This document shows positions 24,354-32,586 of a DNA stretch of 49,414 nucleotides, piece by piece. The notes beneath the pieces are model-generated. The model had not been told where the DNA came from and made no database searches. It was given only the letters and a program-made list of their open reading frames with translations. The position numbers and the translations under genes were made by a program. The DNA lies in the NCBI GenBank assembly GCA_016929775.1, contig JAFGIE010000018.1, positions 1 through 49,414 of the forward strand. The letters run 5' to 3'. The DNA is from Anaerolineae bacterium. Lineage in GTDB: Bacteria > Chloroflexota > Anaerolineae > JAFGEY01. How positions within the stretch are numbered: position 1 is the stretch's first letter; each line of letters opens with the position of its first letter.

Positions 24354-26273
24354 ATGCAGTTTCTGGCACCGGCGGCGTTCGCGCTTGCGCTCCTGTTTCC
24401 GCTCGTGGTGCTGATGTACCTGCTCCGGCTGCGACGCACCGAGCGCGTCGTGTCGAGCACGTACCTGTGGCGGCGGATGGTGCGCGATGTAGAGGCCAAC
24501 GCCCCGTGGCAGCGCTTGCGGCGGAACCTGCTGCTGTTGCTGCAGCTGCTTGCACTGGGCGCCATGGTCGTAGCGCTCGCCCGCCCGTTCACGTGGGCGG
24601 CGGGCGCGGGCGGCGAGGCGGCGATCTTGGTCTTTGATGCCTCGGCGAGCATGTCGGCGACGGATGTCAGCCCCAGTAGGCTGGGCGCCGCCAAGCTCGA
24701 GGGGCGAAGGCTGGTCGACACGCTGCCCGATCAGGCGCGGGTAACCGTGATCGTGGCGGGAAGCAGCGCGCGCGTGCTCCTCTCCTCGAGCGCCGATCGC
24801 CGACAGGCGCACCTGGCGATCGACGCGATCCAACCGGGGAAGGGAGGCAGCGACATGGCATCGGCGCTCGAGTTGGCCTCTGCCGTCGCGGCGCGCCAAC
24901 CGGAGACGGCGATCGTGGTCTACTCGGACGGGGGCGTGGATCTGCCTGGACGACTGAGCCTCAAGGGACAGGTGCGCTACGTGCCCATGGGGGTGAGCGA
25001 CGACAACCAGGCGATCGACGTGTTGTCGCTGCGGCAGACGCCGGGGGGACAGACGCTGACCGCGTTCGTACACCTTGCCAACCACGGGGACGCGCTCGCA
25101 GCACGGCGGCTGACGCTGCACGCGGACGGCGCCCTGATCCGCGCGTTCGACGTCGTGATCCCGGCGGAGGGGCAGTACGCCACGGTCGTCGAGGACGTGC
25201 CACAGGACGCGACGGTGATCGAGGCTCGGTTGGCGCCGGACGATGTGCTGGCGCTCGACGACCGGGCATGGACGGTCCATCGCGCGGAGGATCGGGCGCG
25301 CGTCACGTTGGTCACGGACGGCAATCTCTTCCTAGAGACCGCGCTCTCGCTCCTCCCAGGACTCGAGGTGAGCACGCTCCCGCCGGCTGAGCTGGGGATC
25401 TGGGCGGCGGCACCCGAGGGGGCGGACAGGCCCGATCTGGTCGTGCTGGACGGGACCGTGCCCGCCACCGTGACGCTGCCGGCGAGCAACTTGTTCTACA
25501 TCGCGCCCCCGCAGAGCACCCCGCACTTTTCTGTGACGGGGCGGGTCGCCTCTCCGGTCCCGCGCATAGTGAACGCTGCGGACCCGCTGGTGACGCACGT
25601 TCGCGTCGAGCAGGTGAGCATCATGGAAGCGGCGCGCGTATCCGTGCCGCTGTGGGCGCGGATGGTGCTCGCCGGGGACGTGGGAGAGGAGCGTGTGCCG
25701 CTGCTTTTCCTCGGCGAGCACGACGGGCAGCGGATCGCGGTGCTCGCATTCGACCTGCGGCGCTCGGACCTGCCCCTCCAGATCGCGTTTCCCCTGCTTC
25801 TCTCGAACCTGATGGACTGGCTCGCGCCGGGCGGCGGCGCCGATCTGCCCTCTCAGGTTCAGGGCGGCGCGGCAGTCTCGTTCCTGGCGCCGCCTGGGGT
25901 CGAGCAGGCGGTGGTGTATGCCCCGGACGGCGCCGCGACCCGGGTTCAGGCAACGGAGGGTCGGTTCACGTTCGCGGATACGGTCCAGTTGGGCGTGTAC
26001 AGGGCTGCGCTGGGGGACAAAGAGGCCCAGTTCGCAGTCAACATGGCTGCGCCGCGCGAGTCGGATGTGGCGCCTGCTGCGTCCCTGCCCATTCAGGGAG
26101 CGGGAGATACGGGCGGCGAGGAGGAGGCCCGTGCGCGGCGAGAGTGGTGGCGCCCGCTGGGATACGCGGCGCTCGTGCTGTTGGTCGTCGAGTGGGCGGT
26201 CTATCACCGGAATGCGCTCGCCCGGCTCGCGAGCTGGCTACGCGCTGCGAGATCGAGGTCACGGGCAGCGTGA
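24354..26273 (+). CDS. BatA-like membrane VWA protein
   Basis: A 639-residue protein. It opens with the BatA N-terminal motif: a membrane helix (about residues 6-20) leading to YLLRLRRTERVVSSTYLWRRM, then a second helix near 50-75. A VWA domain follows with the MIDAS DASASMSATD (about residue 95), and a long extracytoplasmic region with a GATase-like fold (about 320-540). It ends in a further membrane helix near residue 600-618 and a basic tail. The ATG at 24354 has GAGGAGG three nt upstream. It belongs to the MoxR/DUF58/VWA operon and likely displays VWA domains at the membrane for complex assembly. Function beyond that is unknown. Confidence 0.85.
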   Translation: MQFLAPAAFALALLFPLVVLMYLLRLRRTERVVSSTYLWRRMVRDVEANAPWQRLRRNLLLLLQLLALGAMVVALARPFTWAAGAGGEAAILVFDASASMSATDVSPSRLGAAKLEGRRLVDTLPDQARVTVIVAGSSARVLLSSSADRRQAHLAIDAIQPGKGGSDMASALELASAVAARQPETAIVVYSDGGVDLPGRLSLKGQVRYVPMGVSDDNQAIDVLSLRQTPGGQTLTAFVHLANHGDALAARRLTLHADGALIRAFDVVIPAEGQYATVVEDVPQDATVIEARLAPDDVLALDDRAWTVHRAEDRARVTLVTDGNLFLETALSLLPGLEVSTLPPAELGIWAAAPEGADRPDLVVLDGTVPATVTLPASNLFYIAPPQSTPHFSVTGRVASPVPRIVNAADPLVTHVRVEQVSIMEAARVSVPLWARMVLAGDVGEERVPLLFLGEHDGQRIAVLAFDLRRSDLPLQIAFPLLLSNLMDWLAPGGGADLPSQVQGGAAVSFLAPPGVEQAVVYAPDGAATRVQATEGRFTFADTVQLGVYRAALGDKEAQFAVNMAAPRESDVAPAASLPIQGAGDTGGEEEARARREWWRPLGYAALVLLVVEWAVYHRNALARLASWLRAARSRSRAA

Positions 26274-26353
26274 GTAGCCAAGGGCGCGTGCTCGGGTGGG
26301 TCGTGCGCACGAAAGGGGAGCGGGCGCGCAGTCCGCGCCGTCGGTCTTAGAGT

Positions 26354-29281
26354 GTGATGAGCCTGTCATTCGTACATCCCGGATCGCTCGTTCTGCTGGC
26401 GTTGGTACCTCTGGTGATCGCGCTGGCACTTGCCGGACGGCGTGGCCCGAGGCGCGGACGGTTCTGGGCCGGCTTGGGTCTGCGCGTGCTCCTCATGGCG
26501 ATGCTCGTGCTCGCGCTGTCGGGCGTTCAGCTGCGGACGCGCGCGGACACGCTGACCGCCGTTTTTGTGCTCGACGTCTCGGACAGCGTGCCGGTCGAGG
26601 AGCGCGCGCGCGGCGAGGGTGCGATCCGCGCGGCGATCGAGAGCCTGCCCAGCGGCGACAGGGCAGCCGTCGTCGTGTTCGGGCAGGACGCGCTGGTCGA
26701 GCGGATCGCCTCCGAGGAGCCGCTGCTGCCGGCGATCACGTCGGCGCCCGTGACGGCGCGGACGGACATCGCCGGGGCGCTGCAGCTGGCGATGGCGCTT
26801 TTCCCTGACGAGGGAGCAAAGCGGCTGATCCTGCTGTCGGACGGGCGAGAGAACATCGGAGCGGCACTGCAGCAGGCCGAACTGGCGGCGGCGCACGGGA
26901 TCGAGCTCGTGTACATGCCGCTGCAGGGCCCTGAGGGGGATTTCGAGGTGCTGATCGACGCTCTGCGGGCCCCGGCGGACGTGCGCGTTGGGCAACGCTT
27001 CGAGCTCGAAGCGGTCGTGCGCGCCACAGCGCCGACGGGGGCATCGCTGCGCGTCTTTGCCGACGGGCGGCTAGTGTTCTCGGCGGACACGCAACTCGTG
27101 TCCGGCGCCAACCGCTTCGTCGTGCCGATCGAGGCGGATGAGGCGGGATTCCATCGCTACCGCGCCGAGATCGTGCCCGACGTGGACGCGCGGCTACAGA
27201 ACAACCAAGCGACAGCCTTCACGGTGGTCCTCGGTCCACCGCGCATCCTCCTCGTCGAAGGGGCCCCAGGCGAAGCCACGCAGCTTGCGGCGGCGCTGCG
27301 CGCGGCAGAGATGACGGTTCGCGTGGTCTCCCCGGGGGTGCTGCCCAGCGAGCTGCCCGAACTGGTCGGCTATGACGGCGTGGCGCTGGTCAACGTCCTC
27401 GCGGACGCGCTGCCTGTGGAGGCGCTCGACGCGCTCGAGGTGTACGTCCGCGACCTGGGATATGGCTTGCTCATGACGGGCGGCGAGGATGCCTACGGCG
27501 CGGGCGGCTACCTGCGCACGCCAGTGGAGCGCGCGCTGCCGGTGGACATGGACGTGCGGACGAAAGAGGAATCTCCCAACTTAGCCCTGGTGCTGGTCGT
27601 GGACAAGTCAGGGAGCATGGGACGCTGTCACTGCGACAACCCCGACCTCTATCAAACGTACGAGCGGCGCGAGGTCGGGCAACCCAAGGTGGACATTGCC
27701 AAGGAGGCGATCATGCGAGCCGCCGCTGCGCTGGGGCCTCGCGACTACCTGGGCGTGGTGGCGTTCGACGAGTCGGCTTGGTGGGCGCTCGACGTGCAGC
27801 AGGTGGTCGACGTGATCGCGCTCGAGCGATCGATCGGCGGCATGCAGGCGGCAGGGCAGACCAACATGCGCGCTGGCGTCGAGGCGGCGTACGAGGCCCT
27901 GCAGGACGTGGAGGCGCGTTTCAAGCACGTGATCCTGATGACGGATGGCTGGATACGCGAGGGGACGGTGGCGGAGCAGGCGATGGCGATGCGGGAGAGT
28001 GGGGTGACGCTGAGCGTCGTCGCCGCCGGTGGGGGTTCGGCGGAGTACCTGGCGGAGCTGGCAGGTCAGGGCGGCGGGCGGTACTACCCAGCGGTCGACG
28101 TCCTGCGCGTCCCGGACTTTTTCCTCAAAGAGACGGTCCGTGCCGTAGGCGAGTACATTGTCGAAGAACCATTCTATCCGCTGCCAGCAGCGACAAGCTC
28201 CGTGCTGAGTGGCCTGGACGTGACGAGACTGCCCGCGCTGCTCGGCTACAACGGGACCACGCCCAAGGGGACGGCGCGGGTGCTGCTGCGCACGCCGCGC
28301 GGCGACCCTCTTCTCGCTACGTGGCAGTATGGGCTGGGCCGGAGCGCGGCGTGGACGTCTGACATCAAGGCGCAGTGGGCCACGTCGTGGGTGACGTGGG
28401 ACGACTTTCCGCGCTTCGCCTCGCAGGTAGTCGCATGGACGCTGCCCGCCCCTGCCGTGGAGGGCATGCAAGCCGAGGCAATGCTGGCGGACGACGGGGC
28501 TGTGGTGCGCGTGGAACTGGTCGATGAGGACGGCGGTCCGCGCAACTATCTCGATGTCCGGGCGGCGCTGATCGGCCCCGACCTGGCGCGGAGCGAGATA
28601 CGGCTGGATCAGGTCGGAGCGGGGCAGTACGAGGCAGCGGCTCTGCTCTCTGCGGCAGGGACATACCTGGTGCGCGTCGAGGCGCGCGAGGGCGATCAGA
28701 TCCTCGGGCAGGAGACGCTGGGCCTCGTGGTGCCCTATTCGCCAGAGTACAGGACGACGGGCACAGACCGGACACTGCTGGGCGAGCTGGCGCGCCGGAC
28801 CGGCGGCGGCGAGCTGGAAGAGCTGGCGAGCGTGTTCCTGCACGATCTGCCTGCGACCGACCTGGCGCGGGAGGTCTGGCGCCCTCTGCTGCTCCTGGTC
28901 ACGCTGCTCTTTCCGCTGGATATTGCCGTGCGGCGGGTGATGCTCGGACCGAGAGACCTGCGCAAGGCCTGGTCATGGGTCCGGGGGCGCGTCGAAACGC
29001 TGCGGCGACCGGCGATGCAGCGGGAGCGGGTCCTGGGCCCGCTGTTTGCGGCGCGCGACCGGGCTCGCGCGTGGCGGTCTGGCCCGGCGCGGCAGCCGCA
29101 GGAGACGGAGGGCTCGCCTGCGCCGAGGGGAGAGCCGGTGGAGCACAGTGAGGGCGCGGCGGAGGAGGGCGGCATGTCGCAGAGCGAGCCGGCAGAGCAA
29201 GGTACGGGCGCTGCGCCCGAGCAGGGCGACACGCTGGACCGCCTGCGCGAAGCCAAGCGCCGCGCGCGCCAGCGCAAGTGA
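26354..29281 (+). CDS. Membrane protein with two VWA domains and a GATase-like segment
   Basis: A 975-residue protein. Two N-terminal membrane helices (about residues 10-28 and 38-56) precede a first VWA domain with DVSDSVP (about residue 74). A beta-sandwich segment comes next, then a GATase1-like fold (RILLVEGAPGEATQLAAAL, about 295) and a second VWA domain with an intact MIDAS, DKSGSMGR (about 417), and TDGW. The second VWA domain has an inserted CHCDNP motif just after its MIDAS, which is unusual and might bind metal. A C-terminal membrane helix (about 855-870) and a long charged, Pro/Glu-rich tail follow. GTG 26354 and ATG 26357 are adjacent possible starts. It ends the operon. Layout is clear; function unknown. 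Confidence 0.85.
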   Translation: MMSLSFVHPGSLVLLALVPLVIALALAGRRGPRRGRFWAGLGLRVLLMAMLVLALSGVQLRTRADTLTAVFVLDVSDSVPVEERARGEGAIRAAIESLPSGDRAAVVVFGQDALVERIASEEPLLPAITSAPVTARTDIAGALQLAMALFPDEGAKRLILLSDGRENIGAALQQAELAAAHGIELVYMPLQGPEGDFEVLIDALRAPADVRVGQRFELEAVVRATAPTGASLRVFADGRLVFSADTQLVSGANRFVVPIEADEAGFHRYRAEIVPDVDARLQNNQATAFTVVLGPPRILLVEGAPGEATQLAAALRAAEMTVRVVSPGVLPSELPELVGYDGVALVNVLADALPVEALDALEVYVRDLGYGLLMTGGEDAYGAGGYLRTPVERALPVDMDVRTKEESPNLALVLVVDKSGSMGRCHCDNPDLYQTYERREVGQPKVDIAKEAIMRAAAALGPRDYLGVVAFDESAWWALDVQQVVDVIALERSIGGMQAAGQTNMRAGVEAAYEALQDVEARFKHVILMTDGWIREGTVAEQAMAMRESGVTLSVVAAGGGSAEYLAELAGQGGGRYYPAVDVLRVPDFFLKETVRAVGEYIVEEPFYPLPAATSSVLSGLDVTRLPALLGYNGTTPKGTARVLLRTPRGDPLLATWQYGLGRSAAWTSDIKAQWATSWVTWDDFPRFASQVVAWTLPAPAVEGMQAEAMLADDGAVVRVELVDEDGGPRNYLDVRAALIGPDLARSEIRLDQVGAGQYEAAALLSAAGTYLVRVEAREGDQILGQETLGLVVPYSPEYRTTGTDRTLLGELARRTGGGELEELASVFLHDLPATDLAREVWRPLLLLVTLLFPLDIAVRRVMLGPRDLRKAWSWVRGRVETLRRPAMQRERVLGPLFAARDRARAWRSGPARQPQETEGSPAPRGEPVEHSEGAAEEGGMSQSEPAEQGTGAAPEQGDTLDRLREAKRRARQRK

Positions 29282-29287
29282 TCCATG

Positions 29288-29337
29288 GGTCGCGATTGCG
29301 TGGTATGTGCGTAAGATGCGCGCGTCCAATCGCGACC
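29288..29337 (+). repeat. 11-bp inverted repeat after the VWA operon
   Basis: Perfect arms GGTCGCGATTG and CAATCGCGACC flank a 28-nt loop, beginning 6 nt after the last stop of the operon. No T-tract follows. It may be a 3' stabilising stem-loop, a factor-dependent terminator or a protein site. The remainder of the 200-nt gap shows only a small CCCAC/GTGGG hairpin and the ribosome-binding site of the next gene. Confidence 0.5.
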
Positions 29338-29481
29338 ATGTATATGTCGGATCGATGCGCCAAGGAGACGCATTCGACGTGGCGCATAGGGGCGCCCACT
29401 CAGCGGGGTGCGCCGATACTGGATGAGGTCCGACGTCTATCCCACACAAGGGTGGGTGTCGCATCAACGAGGAGGACTGCG

Positions 29482-29685
29482 ATGAGAAAGAACATGGGAA
29501 TGCTCGATCGGGTGTTGCGTGTCTTGCTGGCGATCGTGGTCTTGATCCTGTACCTGACCAACGCCATCTCGGGGGTAGCTGCGGTGATCCTCGGGATCCT
29601 GGCAGTGGTGTTCGTCGTGACGGGCCTGATCGGGTTCTGCCCGCTGTACGTGCCGTTTGGCTTGTCGACGATCAGGAAAAAGTAG
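29482..29685 (+). CDS. Small DUF2892 membrane protein
   Basis: A 67-residue protein with two membrane helices (about residues 12-29 and 34-52) and the DUF2892 ending GLIGFCPLYVPFGLSTIRK. DUF2892 is found as a short inner-membrane protein and as the tail of YgaP-like rhodanese proteins; here it stands alone without a rhodanese. The start ATG 29482 has AGGAGG eight nt upstream, which decides it against longer readings. The conserved cysteine in GFCPLY is present. Function is unknown; redox or sulfur-related roles are suggested only by association in other genomes. Confidence 0.85.
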   Translation: MRKNMGMLDRVLRVLLAIVVLILYLTNAISGVAAVILGILAVVFVVTGLIGFCPLYVPFGLSTIRKK

Positions 29686-29703
29686 GCTCAGGCGACCGCA
29701 CAC

Positions 29704-29811
29704 GTGTGACGGACCGCATCTGTGTGACGGACCGCATCTGTGCGACGGACCGCACCTGTGCGACGGACCGCACCTGTGCGACGGACCGCACGTGTGCGAC
29801 GGGATGCGACG
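29704..29811 (+). repeat. Tandem array of 18-nt hairpin-forming repeats
   Basis: Five complete 18-nt units run from 29704 to 29793, followed by one decayed unit. Two forms occur: GTGTGACGGACCGCATCT (twice) and GTGCGACGGACCGCACCT (three times, the last ending GT). Each unit can fold alone: GTGCG pairs with CGCAC around an ACGGAC loop. In the variant, both changed bases keep pairing as G-U wobbles. A degenerate piece (GCGACCGCAC) precedes the array. It lies just after the DUF2892 gene in a gap without genes. Confidence 0.8.
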
Positions 29812-29912
29812 GCGACGCCCGACTGTGCAGTGCGCGCGAGCAGCGTGAGACGAGCGCAGCTGTAGTCGCGGCGTCGCCACCGCACACCAGCCGACTCGAG
29901 GCGGGCTCGTGT

Positions 29913-30206
29913 CTAGCCGAGGCAGAGCCACGTCGCTTCGCGCTCGACGCGCAGCCCGTGTTCCGCCCACGGTTCGATGACGATCAGGTCTCCAGCCTCG
30001 ACCAGGTGGTCCGTCCCGTCCATGCTGACGATCGCCTGCCCCGAGACGATGTACCACAGCTCTGGTTTCTCGTGCGCGTGCGGGCCGAAGGGGTTCTCGG
30101 GGGTCGTGACCCGCTCGACCCAGTGCGCCACCTCGACCCGCGTCTCACCTAGCGGGTAGGGCCTTCGACCGCCGGTAGCCTCGATCTGGTTTCTCCTGAC
30201 GATCAT
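29913..30206 (-). CDS. Small cupin-domain protein
   Basis: A 97-residue single-domain cupin. The first cupin motif is visible as FGPHAHEKPELWYIVSG, with two His and one Glu as potential metal ligands (about residues 42-49), and the second as AGDLIVIEPWAEHGL with a third His. It is the size of minimal cupins used as sugar-phosphate isomerases or ligand-binding sensors. The ATG at 30206 is preceded by AGGAGG; the upstream ATG at 30242 lacks support. It is divergent from the heparinase-like gene, with the two promoters back to back, so it may take part in or sense the same polysaccharide breakdown. Substrate unknown. Confidence 0.85.
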   Translation of the reverse strand: MIVRRNQIEATGGRRPYPLGETRVEVAHWVERVTTPENPFGPHAHEKPELWYIVSGQAIVSMDGTDHLVEAGDLIVIEPWAEHGLRVEREATWLCLG

Positions 30207-30388
30207 GCGTCCTCCTGATCCTCCGTGACGCGGCGCTCGCACGTCGCCGCGAGGCGGTGTTCGGCATAGCTGGCGCGATGCCGCCGCGCCTCAAACCGCT
30301 GTCCTGATCGACGTCGCTCCGGCGTCACAAGGCGTGGGGCCCGCGTCGCGGCGTCTCGCAGCGAACAGGACAACCCAGTTCGCCAGAT
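30207..30388 (-). other. Long leader of the cupin gene, nothing coding seen
   Basis: If the promoter at 30389-30417 is used, the cupin mRNA has a leader of about 175 nt here. It is GC-rich and can form several local stems, but I recognise no riboswitch class. The ribosome-binding site AGGAGG sits next to the start. Confidence 0.35.
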
Positions 30389-30417
30389 ACTCTACATCGA
30401 CGGGCGCAGGTTGTCAA
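30389..30417 (-). promoter_or_regulatory. Promoter candidate for the cupin gene
   Basis: On the minus strand TTGACA (30412-30417), a 17-nt spacer and TAGAGT (30389-30394). The -35 box is perfect and the -10 box matches 4 of 6. Its -35 box is 5 bp from that of the divergent heparinase promoter. Confidence 0.5.
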
Positions 30418-30422
30418 CTCGC

Positions 30423-30450
30423 TTGACGGCGCCCGGGAAACGTGGATAAT
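30423..30450 (+). promoter_or_regulatory. Promoter candidate for the heparinase-like gene
   Basis: TTGACG (30423-30428), a 16-nt spacer and GATAAT (30445-30450). Start of transcription is expected near 30457, giving a leader of about 84 nt. The two divergent -35 boxes form the palindrome GTCAACTCGCTTGAC. Confidence 0.6.
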
Positions 30451-30540
30451 CGGGGCACGATCGCGCGGGTCGCACGACGGCTCAGGCGGAGAGCGGACGT
30501 TGGCAGGAGTTGTGGTCGCTGACAGGGAGGTGTAAGCGTC

Positions 30541-32544
30541 GTGAGTGCAAAGAGGAACGAAAGCGCCGGTGCGAGCGGACTGTCTCGTCGTGCGTTCATC
30601 GCGCGGATGGGCTGTGCCGCAGCGGGGCTGTGGCAGGCGGCGTGCCGGGCGCGGCAGCCCCAGGAGAGCGAGACCACGCCTGCGCCGACGGTCGTCGAAC
30701 GGGATCCGACGGGTGGACGAGAGCCGAGCCCGCAGGGGAGGGCGGGGACGCCCTTTCTGCCTGCGTCGGAGATCCTCGCGGTCCTGGAGCGCACCGCGCC
30801 GGGGTGGGCGCTCTACCCCGAGCTCGACGCTGCACGTGCAGACCCCGAGCGCCTGGGCGAGAGGATGGCGGCGCAGTGGTACGTGCGGGGCGTCCGCCGG
30901 CGGTCGGGCGGCTACTACCCGATCCCACAGACGACGTACACGCTGTACGGCGAGTTCGAGCGCACCGGGCAACGCAGCGGGTACGAGGATCCCTACTTTG
31001 ACAAGCGGCGCAACCTGACGGCAGCCACGATCTCGCTGCTGCTGCAGGGACGCAGCCTGGAGGTGATCCACGACTACCTGTGGGCGATCTGCGAAGAGTC
31101 GGACTGGGTGGTGCCAGCGCACGCGCCGATCGGCGTCGATCTGTTTAGCTCCGAAACCGCCTTCCACTTGGCTGAGACCGTGACGCTCTTGGCCGATGCA
31201 CTGGACCCCAAGGTGATCGCGCGAGTCGAGCGCGAGATCGAGGAACGGGTGTTGGCTCCCTACATGGCCGATCACGACAGGTACTGGTGGTACAAGGGGA
31301 GCAACAACTGGAACGGGGTGTGTAACGGCGCGGTGGGGAGCACGTTTCTGCTGCTCGAGCGCGACAACCGCCGGCTTGCGGAGGCCCTCGCGCTGGCGCT
31401 GGCGGGTATCAAGGTATACGTGGCGGAGGCGTTCGAGCCAGATGGGGCGTCTACCGAGGGGGTCGGGTACTGGCAGTACGGGTTGATGAACGTGGTCTGC
31501 TTGGGCGAGCTGCTGCGCCAGCGCACCAAGGGCGAAATCGACCTGCTGGCAGGTGTGCCCGAACTGGGCGCGATCGCGCGATACCCGCTCGCGGTGATGC
31601 TCTCGCCGGGCCGATTCGCGAGCTTTTCCGACAGCGCGGAGGCGCACAGCTTTCATCCTGGACTCGTGACGTGGATCGCAGAGCGCACGGGCGAGCGCGA
31701 TGTGGCGCAGATCCTGGCTGGGCCCGGGATGCAGACAAGCCTGCCGATGCGGTTGGCGATGGCCCTGCGGACCATGGCCTGGTGGGACGAGTCGTGGCCC
31801 GACGAGGTCGCGCTTCACGACGTGCACCTCGCGGACGCCGGTATCGTGCGCCTTGTGTTGCAGGTCGATGGCGGGGCGCCGCTGGTCGTGGTCCTGAAGG
31901 CAGGCCACAATGACGAGAACCACAACCACAACGACGTGGGATCGTTCATCGTGCACGCGGGTGGGGAGACATTCCTGTGCGATCCTGGCGCCGGCTTGTA
32001 CACGCGCCAGTACTTTGGGAGCGAACGGTACGAGAATGCCTTTACCAACTCGTTCGGTCACAGCGTGCCGGTAGTGGACGGTGCGCTGCAGTCCGCCGGT
32101 CGCTCTTTCGAGGGCAAGGTCACGGCGTACGCGCCCGACGAGACGCCCAAGCGCGCCGCCGTCGAGATGAGCGGTGCGTACCAGGTGCGCGCCCTGCGCA
32201 ACTTGAACCGCGAGATGACGATCGGCGGGCCAGGTTTGGAACAAGCGAGCGTGACCCTCACGGACGTATACGCGTTCAGCGCCGCACCCGCGTCGATCGA
32301 AGAAGCGTTCGTGACCTGGCTCGACGTCGAGGTCGATCGGGGAGAGGCGCTGATCCGGGGTGAGAGGGGGGTACTGCATGCAGCGATCGAGGCCCCGCAT
32401 GGCGCCGTGTTCTCGTTGGCCAATCTCGAGCGGGAGAGCCTCGCCAACCGCAAGGCAGGCGTGCTGAAGCGGCTGACGGTGGATTTGCCGCCCGAGCGAG
32501 ATGTCCAGTTCGCGATGCGGCTGTCGTACGCGCCCCTGCAGTAG
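30541..32544 (+). CDS. Tat-exported heparinase II/III-like lipoprotein
   Basis: A 667-residue protein. Residues 1-35 form a twin-arginine signal (LSRRAFIARMG) ending in a lipobox-like QAAC with Cys35, followed by a Pro/Thr linker. An alpha-toroid domain (about 80-380) carries YWWYKGSNNWNGVCNGAVG and DGASTEGVGYWQYG, and a beta-sandwich heparinase II/III domain carries GHNDENHNHNDVGSFIVHAGG (about residue 455). These match polysaccharide lyases such as oligoalginate lyases and heparinases. The start is GTG 30541 with GGGAGG upstream. Use of Tat rather than Sec suggests folding or cofactor loading before export. It is divergent from a cupin. The polysaccharide substrate is unknown; the fold is well supported. 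Confidence 0.85.
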   Translation: MSAKRNESAGASGLSRRAFIARMGCAAAGLWQAACRARQPQESETTPAPTVVERDPTGGREPSPQGRAGTPFLPASEILAVLERTAPGWALYPELDAARADPERLGERMAAQWYVRGVRRRSGGYYPIPQTTYTLYGEFERTGQRSGYEDPYFDKRRNLTAATISLLLQGRSLEVIHDYLWAICEESDWVVPAHAPIGVDLFSSETAFHLAETVTLLADALDPKVIARVEREIEERVLAPYMADHDRYWWYKGSNNWNGVCNGAVGSTFLLLERDNRRLAEALALALAGIKVYVAEAFEPDGASTEGVGYWQYGLMNVVCLGELLRQRTKGEIDLLAGVPELGAIARYPLAVMLSPGRFASFSDSAEAHSFHPGLVTWIAERTGERDVAQILAGPGMQTSLPMRLAMALRTMAWWDESWPDEVALHDVHLADAGIVRLVLQVDGGAPLVVVLKAGHNDENHNHNDVGSFIVHAGGETFLCDPGAGLYTRQYFGSERYENAFTNSFGHSVPVVDGALQSAGRSFEGKVTAYAPDETPKRAAVEMSGAYQVRALRNLNREMTIGGPGLEQASVTLTDVYAFSAAPASIEEAFVTWLDVEVDRGEALIRGERGVLHAAIEAPHGAVFSLANLERESLANRKAGVLKRLTVDLPPERDVQFAMRLSYAPLQ

Positions 32545-32586
32545 GATCGGAGGCCCGCGAGGGCAGGGTGGTTCCGGGTGTGCGCA

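Noticed and set aside
29704..29811. CRISPR-like array
   Set aside because: Units are contiguous with no spacers, are only 18 nt, and no cas genes are present.
30325..32400. Long minus-strand reading frame antisense to the heparinase-like gene
   Set aside because: It mirrors the GC-skewed third positions of the real gene, matches no family and lacks a ribosome site; the plus-strand gene has a Tat signal and family motifs.
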